Shown here one piece after another: positions 17,467 through 25,899 of a stretch of DNA of 64,000 bases. The first letter of the stretch is position 1, and every line of letters starts with the position of its first letter. The stretch is from the NCBI RefSeq assembly GCF_042652965.1, contig NZ_JBHSHL010000051.1, forward strand, positions 1-64,000, written 5' to 3'. Source of the stretch: Filifactor villosus. GTDB taxonomy: Bacteria > Bacillota > Clostridia > Peptostreptococcales > Filifactoraceae. A program made the translations under genes and the position numbers. The notes under the pieces are model-generated. The model worked only from the letters and a program-made list of their open reading frames with translations, was not told the DNA's origin and searched no databases.

Positions 17467-18513
17467 GTGACTGTATTTTATGAAAAGTTAAATGTCAAGG
17501 AAAACAAGGAACTGTATCAAATCGAGGAAGAGATTACTATGCAGTCGGGAAGATACGAGGGTTTTCTTCAGCACGACAATGCAATCGAGTCCTCGATTGC
17601 TCTATACACGGACAAAAAACTGACGGGAGAGAAGATCGAGAACTTCGTGTTGTCCATCGACGAGAACTATCCATGGAGGACATTTATCCGAGTTTCATCT
17701 GCACATGAAAAATTGTATTTGTCTTACGAGACAATCGGTGATGTTATCGAAGCTGACGATATTAATGAACTCCAAAAGGCAGTTATGAAATTGGAGAGGG
17801 ACGTTGCCTCTGTTGATACATCCGCCTTTGTTACAAGTGAGGAGTTTAACCGTTTAAAGCAATCATCGCTTGAGTCTAAGACTGCCCATATTCAAGCGAT
17901 TGAGGAGAGGGTAGGGCAGAGTAGCGGGCTGACAACGTCAAGCTCGTGGCGGGACATTTTGTATTTTTGGAATAATGTCGTATCGGGTGGATCCGGAGGA
18001 CTTAATTTTGCATCGCTATTTTTCAAGATGGTTACATTCGAAAAATCGTTCTGGAACGCAGGGTTTCAATCTTCGAAGTTGACGGCTTCGGAATTGAGTT
18101 TGAAGCTTAAAAATGTTAGGTTGCAAGAGATTCCGATACGCAGTGGAATTGAAACGCTGAACATAAGCACAACATCAAAAATGATCCTGCTTATCTTTAA
18201 ACAAACCGACGGATACACCTATTCTCAAGGAGTTTCTCTTGAAAGGTTGCAAACGGGAGGTGGAGAAAAGTTCCAAATCGCAAAACTTGCGATTGGAGAC
18301 TATGAGGTCGATTTCAACAAACCGAACAAAACAAGATTAATTACTGAACACATGAATGAACTCGGAGAACACAACAGCTTAAGTATGAACGTCTCAGCAA
18401 AACAGTTCCTCTATATTTTTCCGGAAACAACACCCGTGACACTTAAAGGACAGGTCTCCTGGACAAAGACAGAGGGAAAACTCCTAATTTTCGAAACGGA
18501 TGGATTTCTTTAA
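17467..18513 (+). CDS. Tail or baseplate-proximal fibre protein
   Basis: The 348-residue protein starts at GTG 17467 behind TAGGAGGTGG. The N-terminal ~85 residues look beta-rich and end in YLSYETIGDVIEADDINELQ, a common junction before a fibre coiled coil. Residues 128-173 (FNRLKQSSLESKTAHIQAIEERVG...FWNNVV) are a module that recurs in the next gene. The C-terminal half is beta-rich and unlike any family I know. It is likely part of the receptor-binding apparatus. Confidence 0.65.
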   Translation: MTVFYEKLNVKENKELYQIEEEITMQSGRYEGFLQHDNAIESSIALYTDKKLTGEKIENFVLSIDENYPWRTFIRVSSAHEKLYLSYETIGDVIEADDINELQKAVMKLERDVASVDTSAFVTSEEFNRLKQSSLESKTAHIQAIEERVGQSSGLTTSSSWRDILYFWNNVVSGGSGGLNFASLFFKMVTFEKSFWNAGFQSSKLTASELSLKLKNVRLQEIPIRSGIETLNISTTSKMILLIFKQTDGYTYSQGVSLERLQTGGGEKFQIAKLAIGDYEVDFNKPNKTRLITEHMNELGEHNSLSMNVSAKQFLYIFPETTPVTLKGQVSWTKTEGKLLIFETDGFL

Positions 18514-18528
18514 AAGCGAGGTGAGAAG

Positions 18529-19551
18529 ATGAAGCTAACACAGAACTTGAAATTGAAAAAACCGGATTACGAGGATATTGCGGATATCGAACAGCTCAAT
18601 GAAAACATGGACATTTTAGATCGAGAGGTGAGCAAAAAGGCGAGCAACTCAGAGGTTGAGCTTAAGCTCAACGAAAAGGCGCCCGCAGATCACGCTCATA
18701 CCGAATATTTGCAAAAAACGGCGCGAACTCAAGAACTTGAAACGCTCGAAGCATTGGTTGACAAGAAAGCTGCAGTAGGATCTGTTTATTCTAAAAGTGA
18801 TATCGACCGCATGCTCAGAGAGTTAAAAACCCAGGGGATCACAGCGGAGCAGGTGGCTCAACTCATCACCGCTCAACAGATCCTTCAGAAATTGAAGACA
18901 GTACACGGCCCTGGGTCAGGATTGGAAGCGGCGTCAGTCAGATGGACCGGAGTGACAGGAAAACCATCCTCGTTTCCGCCCACGACTCATACCCACGACT
19001 ACTTGGGTCGGACGGCAAAGGCGGCAGACAGCGAGTTGTTGGACGGACACGACAGCACATATTTCGCCACATCCACAAGAGTAGAGCAACTTTTTCAGCT
19101 ATCCGTTAGCGGGAAACAAGCCCACGTTAACGCGATAAACAGACTCTTAGGATATAATTCAGGGCTTACAGTTAACAGCACCCTCTCCGACCTTGCGTGG
19201 TGGTGGGAAAACAAAGTACTACCACACAAAGAAGTTGTTTCGATTTCCCAAACGACAGCAAATGGAGCAACATGGAAGGATCATACATTTAATGTGCAGT
19301 GCAGTTCCACTCAAAGAGGTTGGAATACTCCACTGTTAAACATGTATGCTGTCATTGTCGACAAGAAGGTAGTTCCAGTTACTACAGGAGCTGGGAATTC
19401 AGCTGCAACGGAAGTGACAATTGGACAAAACGTTTTCAGTGTGTATATCGATACAGACTCATTCAGCTCAACTCTGTATTTCTACTATCAAAGGGGAACT
19501 ATAACGAACTGGACAACCATTCCTGTGGCTGCAAAAGTAATGAAATTATAA
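18529..19551 (+). CDS. Tail fibre protein
   Basis: The 340-residue protein begins MKLTQNLKLKKPDYEDIADIEQLNENMDILDREV, the standard opening of fibre proteins in Firmicute phages. A coiled coil, an H-rich segment (THTHDYLG) and the fibre motif AADSELLDGHDSTYFA at ~166-181 follow. Residues 184-232 share a module with the preceding gene. The C-terminal ~105 residues form a compact beta region with YFYYQRGT, a probable receptor-binding tip. Confidence 0.85.
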   Translation: MKLTQNLKLKKPDYEDIADIEQLNENMDILDREVSKKASNSEVELKLNEKAPADHAHTEYLQKTARTQELETLEALVDKKAAVGSVYSKSDIDRMLRELKTQGITAEQVAQLITAQQILQKLKTVHGPGSGLEAASVRWTGVTGKPSSFPPTTHTHDYLGRTAKAADSELLDGHDSTYFATSTRVEQLFQLSVSGKQAHVNAINRLLGYNSGLTVNSTLSDLAWWWENKVLPHKEVVSISQTTANGATWKDHTFNVQCSSTQRGWNTPLLNMYAVIVDKKVVPVTTGAGNSAATEVTIGQNVFSVYIDTDSFSSTLYFYYQRGTITNWTTIPVAAKVMKL

Positions 19552-19570
19552 AACGAAGGGAGACAAAACT

Positions 19571-19882
19571 ATGAAGATTTTAATTACCAGCATGACGTCT
19601 GAAAAGGGGAAGAGTGTAGTTCAATCTCAAATCTTACCGAAGGAAACCGAAAATATTCTGCATGAAGTGATTGAAGTCGCTGAAATTGAAGAAAAAGAAG
19701 GCTGCTTTAAGGAGCTTGTATATGACAATAAGATGAAAAAATATAAGTTTGAGTACAAGGAGATCCCGAAAACTTCTGATCAAGAACAAGAAGAAAGAAT
19801 CAAAGTTCTTGAAAAAGCGCTCGCAGAGGCGCTTAAAGACAAAAAAGAAGACATCATCAGCGAGGAGCTCGGCGATTTGTAA
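19571..19882 (+). CDS. Small phage protein of the tail-end region, unknown
   Basis: The 103-residue product starts MKILITSMTSEKGKSVVQSQ and ends in a charged coiled coil (QEQEERIKVLEKALAEALKDKKEDI). Similar short proteins follow fibre genes in Xkd-type phages (XkdW-like position). ATG 19571 lies behind GAAGGGAG. No function is assigned. Confidence 0.6.
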   Translation: MKILITSMTSEKGKSVVQSQILPKETENILHEVIEVAEIEEKEGCFKELVYDNKMKKYKFEYKEIPKTSDQEQEERIKVLEKALAEALKDKKEDIISEELGDL

Positions 19883-19963
19883 AAAAAGATATTAAACTGC
19901 TTTGAAAGGGGTTTGATATAAATGCTAATTCGATTTTTTAAAATAATGATGGAGGTAATTCAA

Positions 19964-20161
19964 ATGGCAAAAAAACCTAAAAGTGAACTATCCGGAAGAC
20001 TTCAGTTACTAATCAACCAGGATGCACTCGATATTTCTTTAAAAGCGATAACTATAGATGATACGGTCAATCATGCCGTATATAGAGAGTATGTCCTTGA
20101 GGAGTGCGAACATGCCCATAGTTGCGACGGCTATGGGAATCCACTACCGGAAAATCCATAA
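19964..20161 (+). CDS. Small phage hypothetical protein
   Basis: The 65-residue protein starts MAKKPKSELSGRLQLLINQD and contains CEHAHSCDGYGNPLPENP at its end, with two cysteines and two histidines that could bind a metal. ATG 19964 has TGGAGG ten bases ahead. A frame extending up to 19922 lacks a ribosome site. It is followed at once by a strong terminator. Confidence 0.5.
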   Translation: MAKKPKSELSGRLQLLINQDALDISLKAITIDDTVNHAVYREYVLEECEHAHSCDGYGNPLPENP

Positions 20162-20170
20162 AAAAATAGC

Positions 20171-20218
20171 AAAAAAAGAGCAGTAAAGAGTAATGAATTC
20201 TTTATTGCTCTTTTTTTA
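20171..20218 (+). terminator. Intrinsic terminator ending the phage structural operon
   Basis: The run AAAAAAAGAGCAGTAAAGA pairs with TTCTTTATTGCTCTTTTTTT (one G-T pair) around a short loop and ends in seven T residues. It lies ten bases after the last small gene. Confidence 0.85.
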
Positions 20219-20256
20219 ACCTCAAAAAGAACATATGTTCAAAGAAAGGAGACACA

Positions 20257-20607
20257 ATGATAATAAAACCACCAATCTCACGCCTTGGAGGGAAATCGAG
20301 ATTAAAAGGAACAATTATTTCAATGCTGCCGGAGCACGATTGTTATGTAGAAGTGTTCGCGGGTGCTGCATGGGTCTATTTTTCGAAGAACCCTTCTGCG
20401 GTGGAAGTCGTAAATGACAAAGATGATCACGTCCGGTTAGCTGAAACTTTACACCGTGCAAAAGGTAAGTTTCTACTAGCCATCAATGACCATCCTCTCT
20501 CGCGTCAATTATATCATAATTACAGAATAAAAGAAGTAGAAACGATGTATTCCGCTTCAAAAACTTCCAATAAAAAAGTGAAGGAGCTGATCATAACCAA
20601 CTACTAA
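20257..20607 (+). pseudogene. Internally deleted D12-class DNA adenine methylase
   Basis: The 116-residue frame begins like a full adenine methyltransferase. It has RLGGKSRLKGTI (SAM-binding N-terminus) and CYVEVFAGAAWVYFSKNPSAVEVVNDKD (motif I region). It then jumps straight to the C-terminal segment DHVRLAETLHRAKGKFLLAINDHPL ending VKELIITNY. Family members are about 260-280 residues, so roughly 150 central residues are missing, including the DPPY catalytic motif. The frame is kept. The deletion joins at GACAAAGATGAT, where a short repeat could have mediated it. It should be catalytically dead. A modification gene at the right end parallels the position of mom in Mu. Confidence 0.75.
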
Positions 20608-20610
20608 TTT

Positions 20611-20649
20611 TGAAAGAGGATCTTTCAAAAAATCTTTCATAATCTTTCA
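20611..20649 (+). repeat. ATCTTTCA triplet near the prophage right end
   Basis: ATCTTTCA occurs at 20620, 20632 and 20642, preceded by one TGAAAG at 20611. These are inverted relative to the TGAAAGAT copies near 742-932. They could be terminal transposase sites or regulator sites; neither is proven. Confidence 0.5.
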
Positions 20650-20730
20650 TGAGAAAAGTGCTCTAAAATTCGCTTTATTTATACTCAAAATCGACTATAA
20701 TATAAAGAAGAAAAGAGCGCTTTTTTTGTG
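20650..20730 (+). terminator. Possible terminator with large loop, probable phage-host junction region
   Basis: AAAAGTGCTCT (20654) can pair with AGAGCGCTTTT before a run of seven T. The AT-rich loop holds a TATAAT-like hexamer. The phage end is likely in this neighbourhood, but no target duplication can be recognised. Confidence 0.3.
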
Positions 20731-20844
20731 AAAATCGCATTGCCAACTAAAATGAAAAATTTTGCCAAGAATGTTGCACGGCTACAGGGATTTTGCTTTT
20801 AAAGACAATAGAATTTCTTGTGCGGAGGGTTTGCCGTGTTTGTG

Positions 20845-21050
20845 TATTACTATTGTCCGTTTGGAATACCGATGCTATACATATCAAAAATGCTCGATGA
20901 TCGTAGAGTAGGGATCACATGAGCTGAAAGTCTATACTATTTCTCCGATAGAGGTGTGGTTATATCCAAGTCTGCAAGCATAAGATTTTATTTTATCGCC
21001 TATAGAATAAATGGTATCGATGTAAATGCTTCAAATGGATAATCATATTA
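20845..21050. repeat. Degenerate family C and family A repeat elements
   Basis: TTACTATTGTCCGTTTGGAA at 20847 matches a family C end. TATACTATTTCTCCGATAGA at 20934 to GGATAATCATAT at 21048 matches a worn family A element. No gene is present. It separates the prophage from the glycosyltransferase. Confidence 0.5.
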
Positions 21051-21064
21051 AACGGATAGCGCTT

Positions 21065-22177
21065 TTAGGGTCGCAGTACAGTCTCATAGATTTTTACGAC
21101 AAGAGGGAAAACAGTCTCTATGGTATAGGATTGTATCTTTTTCAGGTTGTTATCTTTTATCCTGTCGGAGGACAGATCCTTCATAACGCTACTTATAGCT
21201 TGAAACAAAGTATCTTCGTCATCCAAGTCAAAGAGGTATCCGTTCTCTGCGTTTTCGATCAGGTCTGAATGGCCTTTTACGTTGGAAGCGAGAACAGGAA
21301 GGCCCAAGCTCATCGCTTCCATGATATTGAAGGGAAGACCTTCACTTTTACTTGAACTTATAGAGATGTCACAGGCGCATAGGGTATCTTTGATATCAAC
21401 GATATACCCCGGAGTGAGGATGACATCTTGGAGATGATCGGAGTGTATTTTTTCTCTACAGAATTCGAGTTTTGTTCCTGTCCCGGCTAATATAAGTTTG
21501 ATGTAGGGGTGATAGATTTTTATTTTTTTGAAGTTTTCAATCAAAAAGATCTGGTTCTTTCTATCGGAAAATTCCCCGGGATAGATCATGATGATGTCTT
21601 CTTTCGATAGTCCCAAATGTTCACGAATGAGGGTTCTCTTTTCCGGGGAGCAGGGAGGGCTACAATGAATTCCCATCCCCGGGATATTTATGATATCATT
21701 GGAACACAGTTTGTATTTGACGGCTATCTCAAGGTCCTCGCGGTTCATGGTGAGTAATACGTCGGTTGCGGGAATACAGAGTTTTTCCGCCAAAATGTAA
21801 ATACATTTTTTGAGAGCGGGGCTGTTGTTTGAGAAGAGGTATCCGTGTGAAATATGGATGAGTTTCGAATGCTTGTTTTTAGACAGCATTAGAGCGACCC
21901 GTGTGATAAAGCCCGCTAAAGTGGAGTTACTGATGATCAGGTCATAGTTGTTCTGTGACAGGAGGGCTTTTAACTGAAGGATGCTGCCGATATTTTTTAG
22001 AGATAAGATTTTTTTGTAGAAGGTGATGTTAAAAATACGGTCAGCAAAAGGGATGGGTTCTTCTCCTTCAACGGCAACATCGACCATATGTCCTTTGGAT
22101 TTAAAATACTCAAGATAAGGCAGATGAAAGTTGTTGATATGTGATGCTCTTGAAGCTGTTATAAGTATCTTTTTCAT
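21065..22177 (-). CDS. Glycosyltransferase family 4
   Basis: The 370-residue GT-B enzyme transfers an activated sugar. The N-terminus MKKILITASRASHINNFHLPYLEYF has the family's sugar-acceptor opening. The C-terminal donor domain shows MIYPGEFSDRKN and the E-x7-E motif in SEGLPFNIMEAMSLGLPVLAS. It is cytosolic with no membrane segment. The start is supported by AAGGAG eight bases ahead of the ATG. It stands alone between repeats, opposite to the phage and to the TraX gene, so the glycan pathway is unknown. EpsD-like exopolysaccharide or wall polysaccharide work is possible. Confidence 0.85.
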   Translation of the reverse strand: MKKILITASRASHINNFHLPYLEYFKSKGHMVDVAVEGEEPIPFADRIFNITFYKKILSLKNIGSILQLKALLSQNNYDLIISNSTLAGFITRVALMLSKNKHSKLIHISHGYLFSNNSPALKKCIYILAEKLCIPATDVLLTMNREDLEIAVKYKLCSNDIINIPGMGIHCSPPCSPEKRTLIREHLGLSKEDIIMIYPGEFSDRKNQIFLIENFKKIKIYHPYIKLILAGTGTKLEFCREKIHSDHLQDVILTPGYIVDIKDTLCACDISISSSKSEGLPFNIMEAMSLGLPVLASNVKGHSDLIENAENGYLFDLDDEDTLFQAISSVMKDLSSDRIKDNNLKKIQSYTIETVFPLVVKIYETVLRP

Positions 22178-22400
22178 AATAAATTCTCCTTGAAGACGTC
22201 AGAGGAAAGTGTTGTGTATGAACACCATCCGTTTGTTCGTGCGATTCATCTCATACTATTGTACTGACATAGTGATATTTAGCTTTATTTCTTATCTCAG
22301 TTATAAACCGAAAGAATTCATATCAAAGTCGAAATTACCATAAATTTCAACGTGCGACTATACTAGACATGTTCGCTTTTTTGTTGCTCTGTTTGAAGAT

Positions 22401-22517
22401 TGATACTATTCTTCGATAGAAGTATGGTTATATCTGTTTTGCAACCACGAAAATTCGAGTTCTCTTCTATGGAGTGCAAATCGTTGATATCCATTATTCA
22501 AAGGAATAGTAGTATGA
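22401..22517. repeat. Family A MITE-like element, intact copy
   Basis: It is 117 bp, bounded by TGATACTATTCTTCGATAGA and AAGGAATAGTAGTATGA, which form imperfect terminal inverted repeats of about 30 bp. The reverse complement matches the copy at 52665-52780 with only about two differences. It has no coding capacity. Confidence 0.85.
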
Positions 22518-22629
22518 AACGGATCGTTGGCCAAGGTTTATAAGGTTCTTTGGTTCTTTTTTCTTATTATAATCGAAGAAGGTTGCTGTGTATAGAGACG
22601 AAAAGAAATCTGCGTTCGCTATTGTTTTA

Positions 22630-22779
22630 CAGGAAAATACCAGATAATTCGAAAAATCTGCATAGAATCAGTTTTATGCGAAGGATAAAATTTTTGAAAA
22701 CATTGATACGATGAATTTTCGTATTTTATAAACTCAGAGAAAAATCGGGAGTTTGACTTTGTGTGAGGTGTTTCCATAG
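22630..22779. repeat. Family B MITE-like element
   Basis: It begins AGGAAAATACCAGATAATTC and ends GAGGTGTTTCCATAG. The interior carries the family core (CGAAGGATAAAATTTTTGAA, then TTTCGTATTTTATAAAC). It lies in the 1.1 kb gap 22178-23279, which otherwise shows no gene. Confidence 0.75.
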
Positions 22780-23087
22780 TACTATTTGATCGAGGAGGGT
22801 CTGTAGAAGCGATATAAGGGGAAAAATTGATGAAGATGTGTAATGGGAGATATCAGTTTATGGAATGAACGGTTAACAGCGTTGAGAAAGGATCGGGACG
22901 TTGGAAGAAAAATACCGTGTAAGTTGCAAGTGGAACAAGTTTTTTGAGTAATGTAGTGTCACTTGTGTTTTTAAAAATAGGGCTTGAAAGACCTGTTATT
23001 TTATCATACAATTTAATTAGTTAATGTAAAACTTTGGGAAAATGATATAAGATTTTTTGTGTTGCAAAAAACTACAAGTCTGATACT

Positions 23088-23235
23088 GAGGCAATACCGC
23101 ACAAAGGTAAAATTTTGATTTTCTTATGGATTTGTAAAAAATAGAATTCTGTCAAATCAATGCTTTTAAGAAATTCATCATCCCTTTAAAAGTGATGTTA
23201 TGATGATTTTTTTGAATTATGCGGTGTTTCCCTAA
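23088..23235. repeat. Family B element, inverted, directly upstream of traX-like gene
   Basis: It starts GAGGCAATACCGCACAAAGG and ends ATGCGGTGTTTCCCTA, 45 bases before the TraX-like ATG. The gene's promoter must therefore lie in or across the element. Confidence 0.8.
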
Positions 23236-23279
23236 AAGTTATTGGAACTGTCATCGCAGGTATAACAAGGAGGCAAAGG

Positions 23280-24062
23280 ATGTCCGAGATTATCTGTTCA
23301 AAAGAAGAAGGGCGAAGAGGTTTGTCCTTAAATGCATTAAAGTATATTGCGGTTGTAGCGATGTTGATCGATCACAGTGCGGTTGCTCTGGTAGATCCCG
23401 CGCTTCCCCTGTACTCGCTGATGCGCTGTATCGGCAGGATAACGGGGCCGGTGATGTTTTTTGCTGCTGCGGAGGGCTACCATCATACGAGGGATGTCAA
23501 GAAATATTTGGGCAGATTGTTTTTGTTTGCCCTGATCAGCTATGCTCCGTTTCTATACTTCGACAGCGCGGGACAGCTTTCGAATGTGAATTTCTTGTAT
23601 ATGAATGTTATTTTTACGATCTTTTTGGGGGTCCTTGCCATCCATATTCGAAGGACGGTCAAAAATCCCGTGTTGAGAGTTTTTCTGATTGTGGTCTGTG
23701 TTGCCTTGAGTTCGCCTGCCGATTGGGGCATCATAGGTGTGATTCTTATCCTGATCTTCGATTATTACTATGGCTACAGAAGGTTTCAATTGTTCGGTTA
23801 TTTTATTTGGGTCCTGTTTGATCGCGGTTTGCTGAGGTTGCTGGGCGAGGTTTCGGGCTTTATTTTTTACGGAAATCAGCTTCCTTATGACAAGGAGTTT
23901 TTGCTGTGGGAAGTTGTCGAATGGGCTGCTGTGCTGCCTTTGATTCTGCTGTGTTTTTATAAGGGAGAAAAAGGGAGAAAAACGGCGTTTTCGAAGTGGT
24001 TCTTCTACGTTATCTATCCTTTACATCTTGCAATCTTGGGTTACATAACAAGTCTGTCGTAG
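23280..24062 (+). CDS. TraX family membrane protein
   Basis: The 260-residue polytopic membrane protein starts LNALKYIAVVAMLIDHSAVAL after a short cytosolic N-terminus, the diagnostic opening of TraX-family proteins. About seven to eight hydrophobic helices follow, and it ends VIYPLHLAILGYITSL. In F plasmids TraX acetylates pilin; chromosomal homologues are thought to be membrane acyltransferases with unknown substrates. ATG 23280 has AAGGAGG at the right distance. It stands alone between repeat elements, with no pilus genes nearby. Confidence 0.85.
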   Translation: MSEIICSKEEGRRGLSLNALKYIAVVAMLIDHSAVALVDPALPLYSLMRCIGRITGPVMFFAAAEGYHHTRDVKKYLGRLFLFALISYAPFLYFDSAGQLSNVNFLYMNVIFTIFLGVLAIHIRRTVKNPVLRVFLIVVCVALSSPADWGIIGVILILIFDYYYGYRRFQLFGYFIWVLFDRGLLRLLGEVSGFIFYGNQLPYDKEFLLWEVVEWAAVLPLILLCFYKGEKGRKTAFSKWFFYVIYPLHLAILGYITSLS

Positions 24063-24089
24063 AAGGGGCAGAGAGGTGGATATGCAGAT

Positions 24090-24165
24090 AATACGATTCT
24101 CCAATTGAAGTGCCGGATATATAGAATATATCATTACCGAAAAACAATTGGGATGATTATACTAT
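24090..24165. repeat. Partial family C element
   Basis: GAAGTGCCGGATATATAGAA and CAATTGGGATGATTATACTA match part of the copy at 45986-46105 in the same orientation, with only one terminus recognisable. Confidence 0.5.
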
Positions 24166-24450
24166 GGTAATACCGCATAATTCAAAAAATGGTATAAAAT
24201 CAATTTTGTACGAAGGATGAAATTCCTAAGGCGGTACCGCACAAAGACAAAATTTTGATTTTCTTATGGATTTTTAAAAAATAACATTCTGTCAAATCAA
24301 TGCTTTTAAGAAATTCAGCATCCCCTTAGAAGCGATATTACGATGATTTTTTGAATTGTGTGGTGTTTCCTTAAAAATATTGACATGTTCAACCTTTGCG
24401 TTTTATAAAATCTAAGAAAAAGCGAAAGGTCCCCTTGAGGGCTGTTTCCT
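24166..24450. repeat. Family B element interrupted by a second family B element
   Basis: The outer copy (24166-24228 and 24372-24450) reads ATACCGCATAATTC up to GAAATTCCTA and resumes at TAAAAATATTGACATG. Removing the insert and one TA restores a continuous element of normal length when compared with 22630-22779 and 41984-42129. Confidence 0.8.
24229..24371. mobile_element. Inserted family B MITE with TA duplication
   Basis: The 143-bp insert starts AGGCGGTACCGCACAA and ends TTGTGTGGTGTTTCCT, imperfect inverted repeats of about 16 bp. TA lies on both sides (24227-24228 and 24372-24373). TA duplication is what IS630/Tc1-mariner-type transposases make. There is no coding frame. Confidence 0.8.
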
Positions 24451-24639
24451 TATTCAAAACGTTGGATTGTCAATTTTATAAAAGGTGGTAGTATAAGAGG
24501 GTAAAGACGGAGCTGTTTATCTTTGTGTGTTGCCTCCATACAACCCAATCTCCGGATGAACGGTCAGTGATCGGAATATAAGGTCGGCTACAAATTAAAC
24601 AGTCATGGTTACAATTTTATAACAAGTATAGGTTTAAAG

Positions 24640-24668
24640 TTGAAAAAAACAAGGAATTATGCTATCAT
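24640..24668 (+). promoter_or_regulatory. Promoter of the tmRNA gene
   Basis: TTGAAA (24640-24645) and TATCAT (24663-24668) are spaced by 17 bases. Transcription would begin near 24675, giving a 5' leader of about 125 bases that would be trimmed from the tmRNA precursor. Confidence 0.6.
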
Positions 24669-24799
24669 ACTTATGAAAAATCGGTACTTTGTCTGATCGA
24701 TCTTGGTGCTCCCGTTTTGAGAGCGGAGGTGTTTGCAGTTTCAATAACATCGTTTTGTGCCGAGTCGGGCGGATGAAGATCCGATAAGATTTGTATTAA

Positions 24800-25152
24800 G
24801 GGGACGTAATGGTTTCGACGGGGTCTTGAAGGTTTGAGTTGCGAGTCGTGTAATTCCTCTATCACGTTAATCTCTGAGGAGCTAAATATAAACGCAAACG
24901 AAAATAACTTAGTAGCTGCCTAATTGCGGCTTCTGTTCCCTCTAGTCCTCCTGCCGATTAGAGCTGAACATCAACTATGCAGGGAACTGTACCGCGGATA
25001 TCCGGACGCGGTATAGACCTATTCGGAAGTAGTGAATCTCTAGCCTGTTTTTCGGGCGATTGAAACACGAATCAAAAAACGAAAAACTACACTCGTAGAA
25101 GCTTGAATTGAATTGATTTCGGACATGGGTTCGACTCCCATCGTCTCCACCA
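24800..25152 (+). ncRNA. ssrA: tmRNA
   Basis: The 353-base RNA rescues stalled ribosomes. The 5' end GGGGACGTAATGGTTTCGAC is the classic tmRNA start, and its first seven bases pair with CGTCTCC before the encoded ACCA at 25149-25152. The T-arm GGGTTCGACTCCC precedes the acceptor end. The tag frame runs from GCA 24894 to TAA 24921-24923 and encodes ANENNLVAA. No foreign DNA is integrated at its 3' end; the sequence beyond CCA is ordinary AT-rich intergenic DNA. Confidence 0.97.
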
Positions 25153-25899
25153 TTGTAAGCCATGAAGCTAAGGAATTCGAGGGACGGTTTGTTCCGTGGA
25201 GGAGCTTTCAGTATGATGCAAAGATAGGTCTTAAAACCTTGAAAGAAATTAAGAAAAGTGCCGGCAACTTAGTAAGGAGAATTGTTTTGAAACTCGGAAC
25301 GAGTTCTTTGAATAATCCGTTACTGTAAGTCATAATTGTTGGCATTCCTTTGTTGCTCAAGGTTCTAACTACAGCCTTTTTGCTTGTCTTATTTTATATA
25401 TGGGTTTCGTGTCTGTATTTAAAACAGGTGCTCCCCAAAGCTCCGACAACATCTTTATCTTATGGCTTGAAGGATCAATATTTTTTGAATTATCCACTCA
25501 CATCTTTGTTTTATCTTAAAATAATAAATATTTACAAGGCGGATCTGTGTTTGTAACAACGCCTTCAAGAAGTATTTTATCGATATATCCCTCCAACGGG
25601 GTATTCTTAAAACATCAATCCGAGTTTATTCTGAATAGCAAGAAGAGTTTGAATTGCAAAAATTTTATACGTTTAAGTTGTGTGCATCCGATATTTGATG
25701 ATTTGCGATCGTTTTTCTTTTGGAAGAAACGGATTCAGGAAAATGTCTCCCAGTTCGAAAAAAACAGTATAAAACCTCTTTCGCACAGACATGCAAGATT
25801 CTTGAGACGAATTATTTCAAAAGTTTTTTATTTTTTCAAGCAGTGAAAAAGTGGAGGATCAATCGCGGATTTCAACGATTTGAATGAATAATAACTAAT
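25153..25899. other. Intergenic stretch without a recognisable gene
   Basis: Three short plus-strand frames exist (within 25113-25846), but they lack ribosome sites and resemble nothing I know. It may be decayed coding sequence. No RNA gene or repeat is evident. Confidence 0.4.

Larger units (their letters stand above)
1..20650 (+). mobile_element. Prophage, late (packaging, head, tail) half; left end outside window
   Basis: Nearly every gene in this block is a recognisable phage morphogenesis gene on the plus strand, tightly packed and often overlapping by four bases. The order is small terminase, large terminase, portal, MuF, scaffold, capsid, connectors, sheath, tube, chaperones, tape measure, hub, baseplate, fibres. 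The first gene is of the Mu gp27 (DUF3486) type, which suggests a transposable, Mu-like phage with a mosaic SPP1-like head and Xkd-like contractile tail. The right boundary is inferred from the last phage-like gene (a methylase remnant) and the ATCTTTCA repeats near 20620-20649. Exact ends are not visible, and no integrase or transposase lies in the window. None of the host repeat families occurs inside it. Confidence 0.9.

Noticed and set aside
21026..21268. Plus-strand frame over the end of the glycosyltransferase
   Set aside because: It is antisense to a clear GT4 gene and has no ribosome site.
25100..25200. Integration site (att) at the tmRNA 3' end
   Set aside because: No integrase or duplicated 3' end is visible in the window, and the prophage ends more than 4 kb away.
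25113..25846. Three short frames after the tmRNA as possible genes
   Set aside because: They have no ribosome sites and no recognisable similarity, and the first starts inside the tmRNA.
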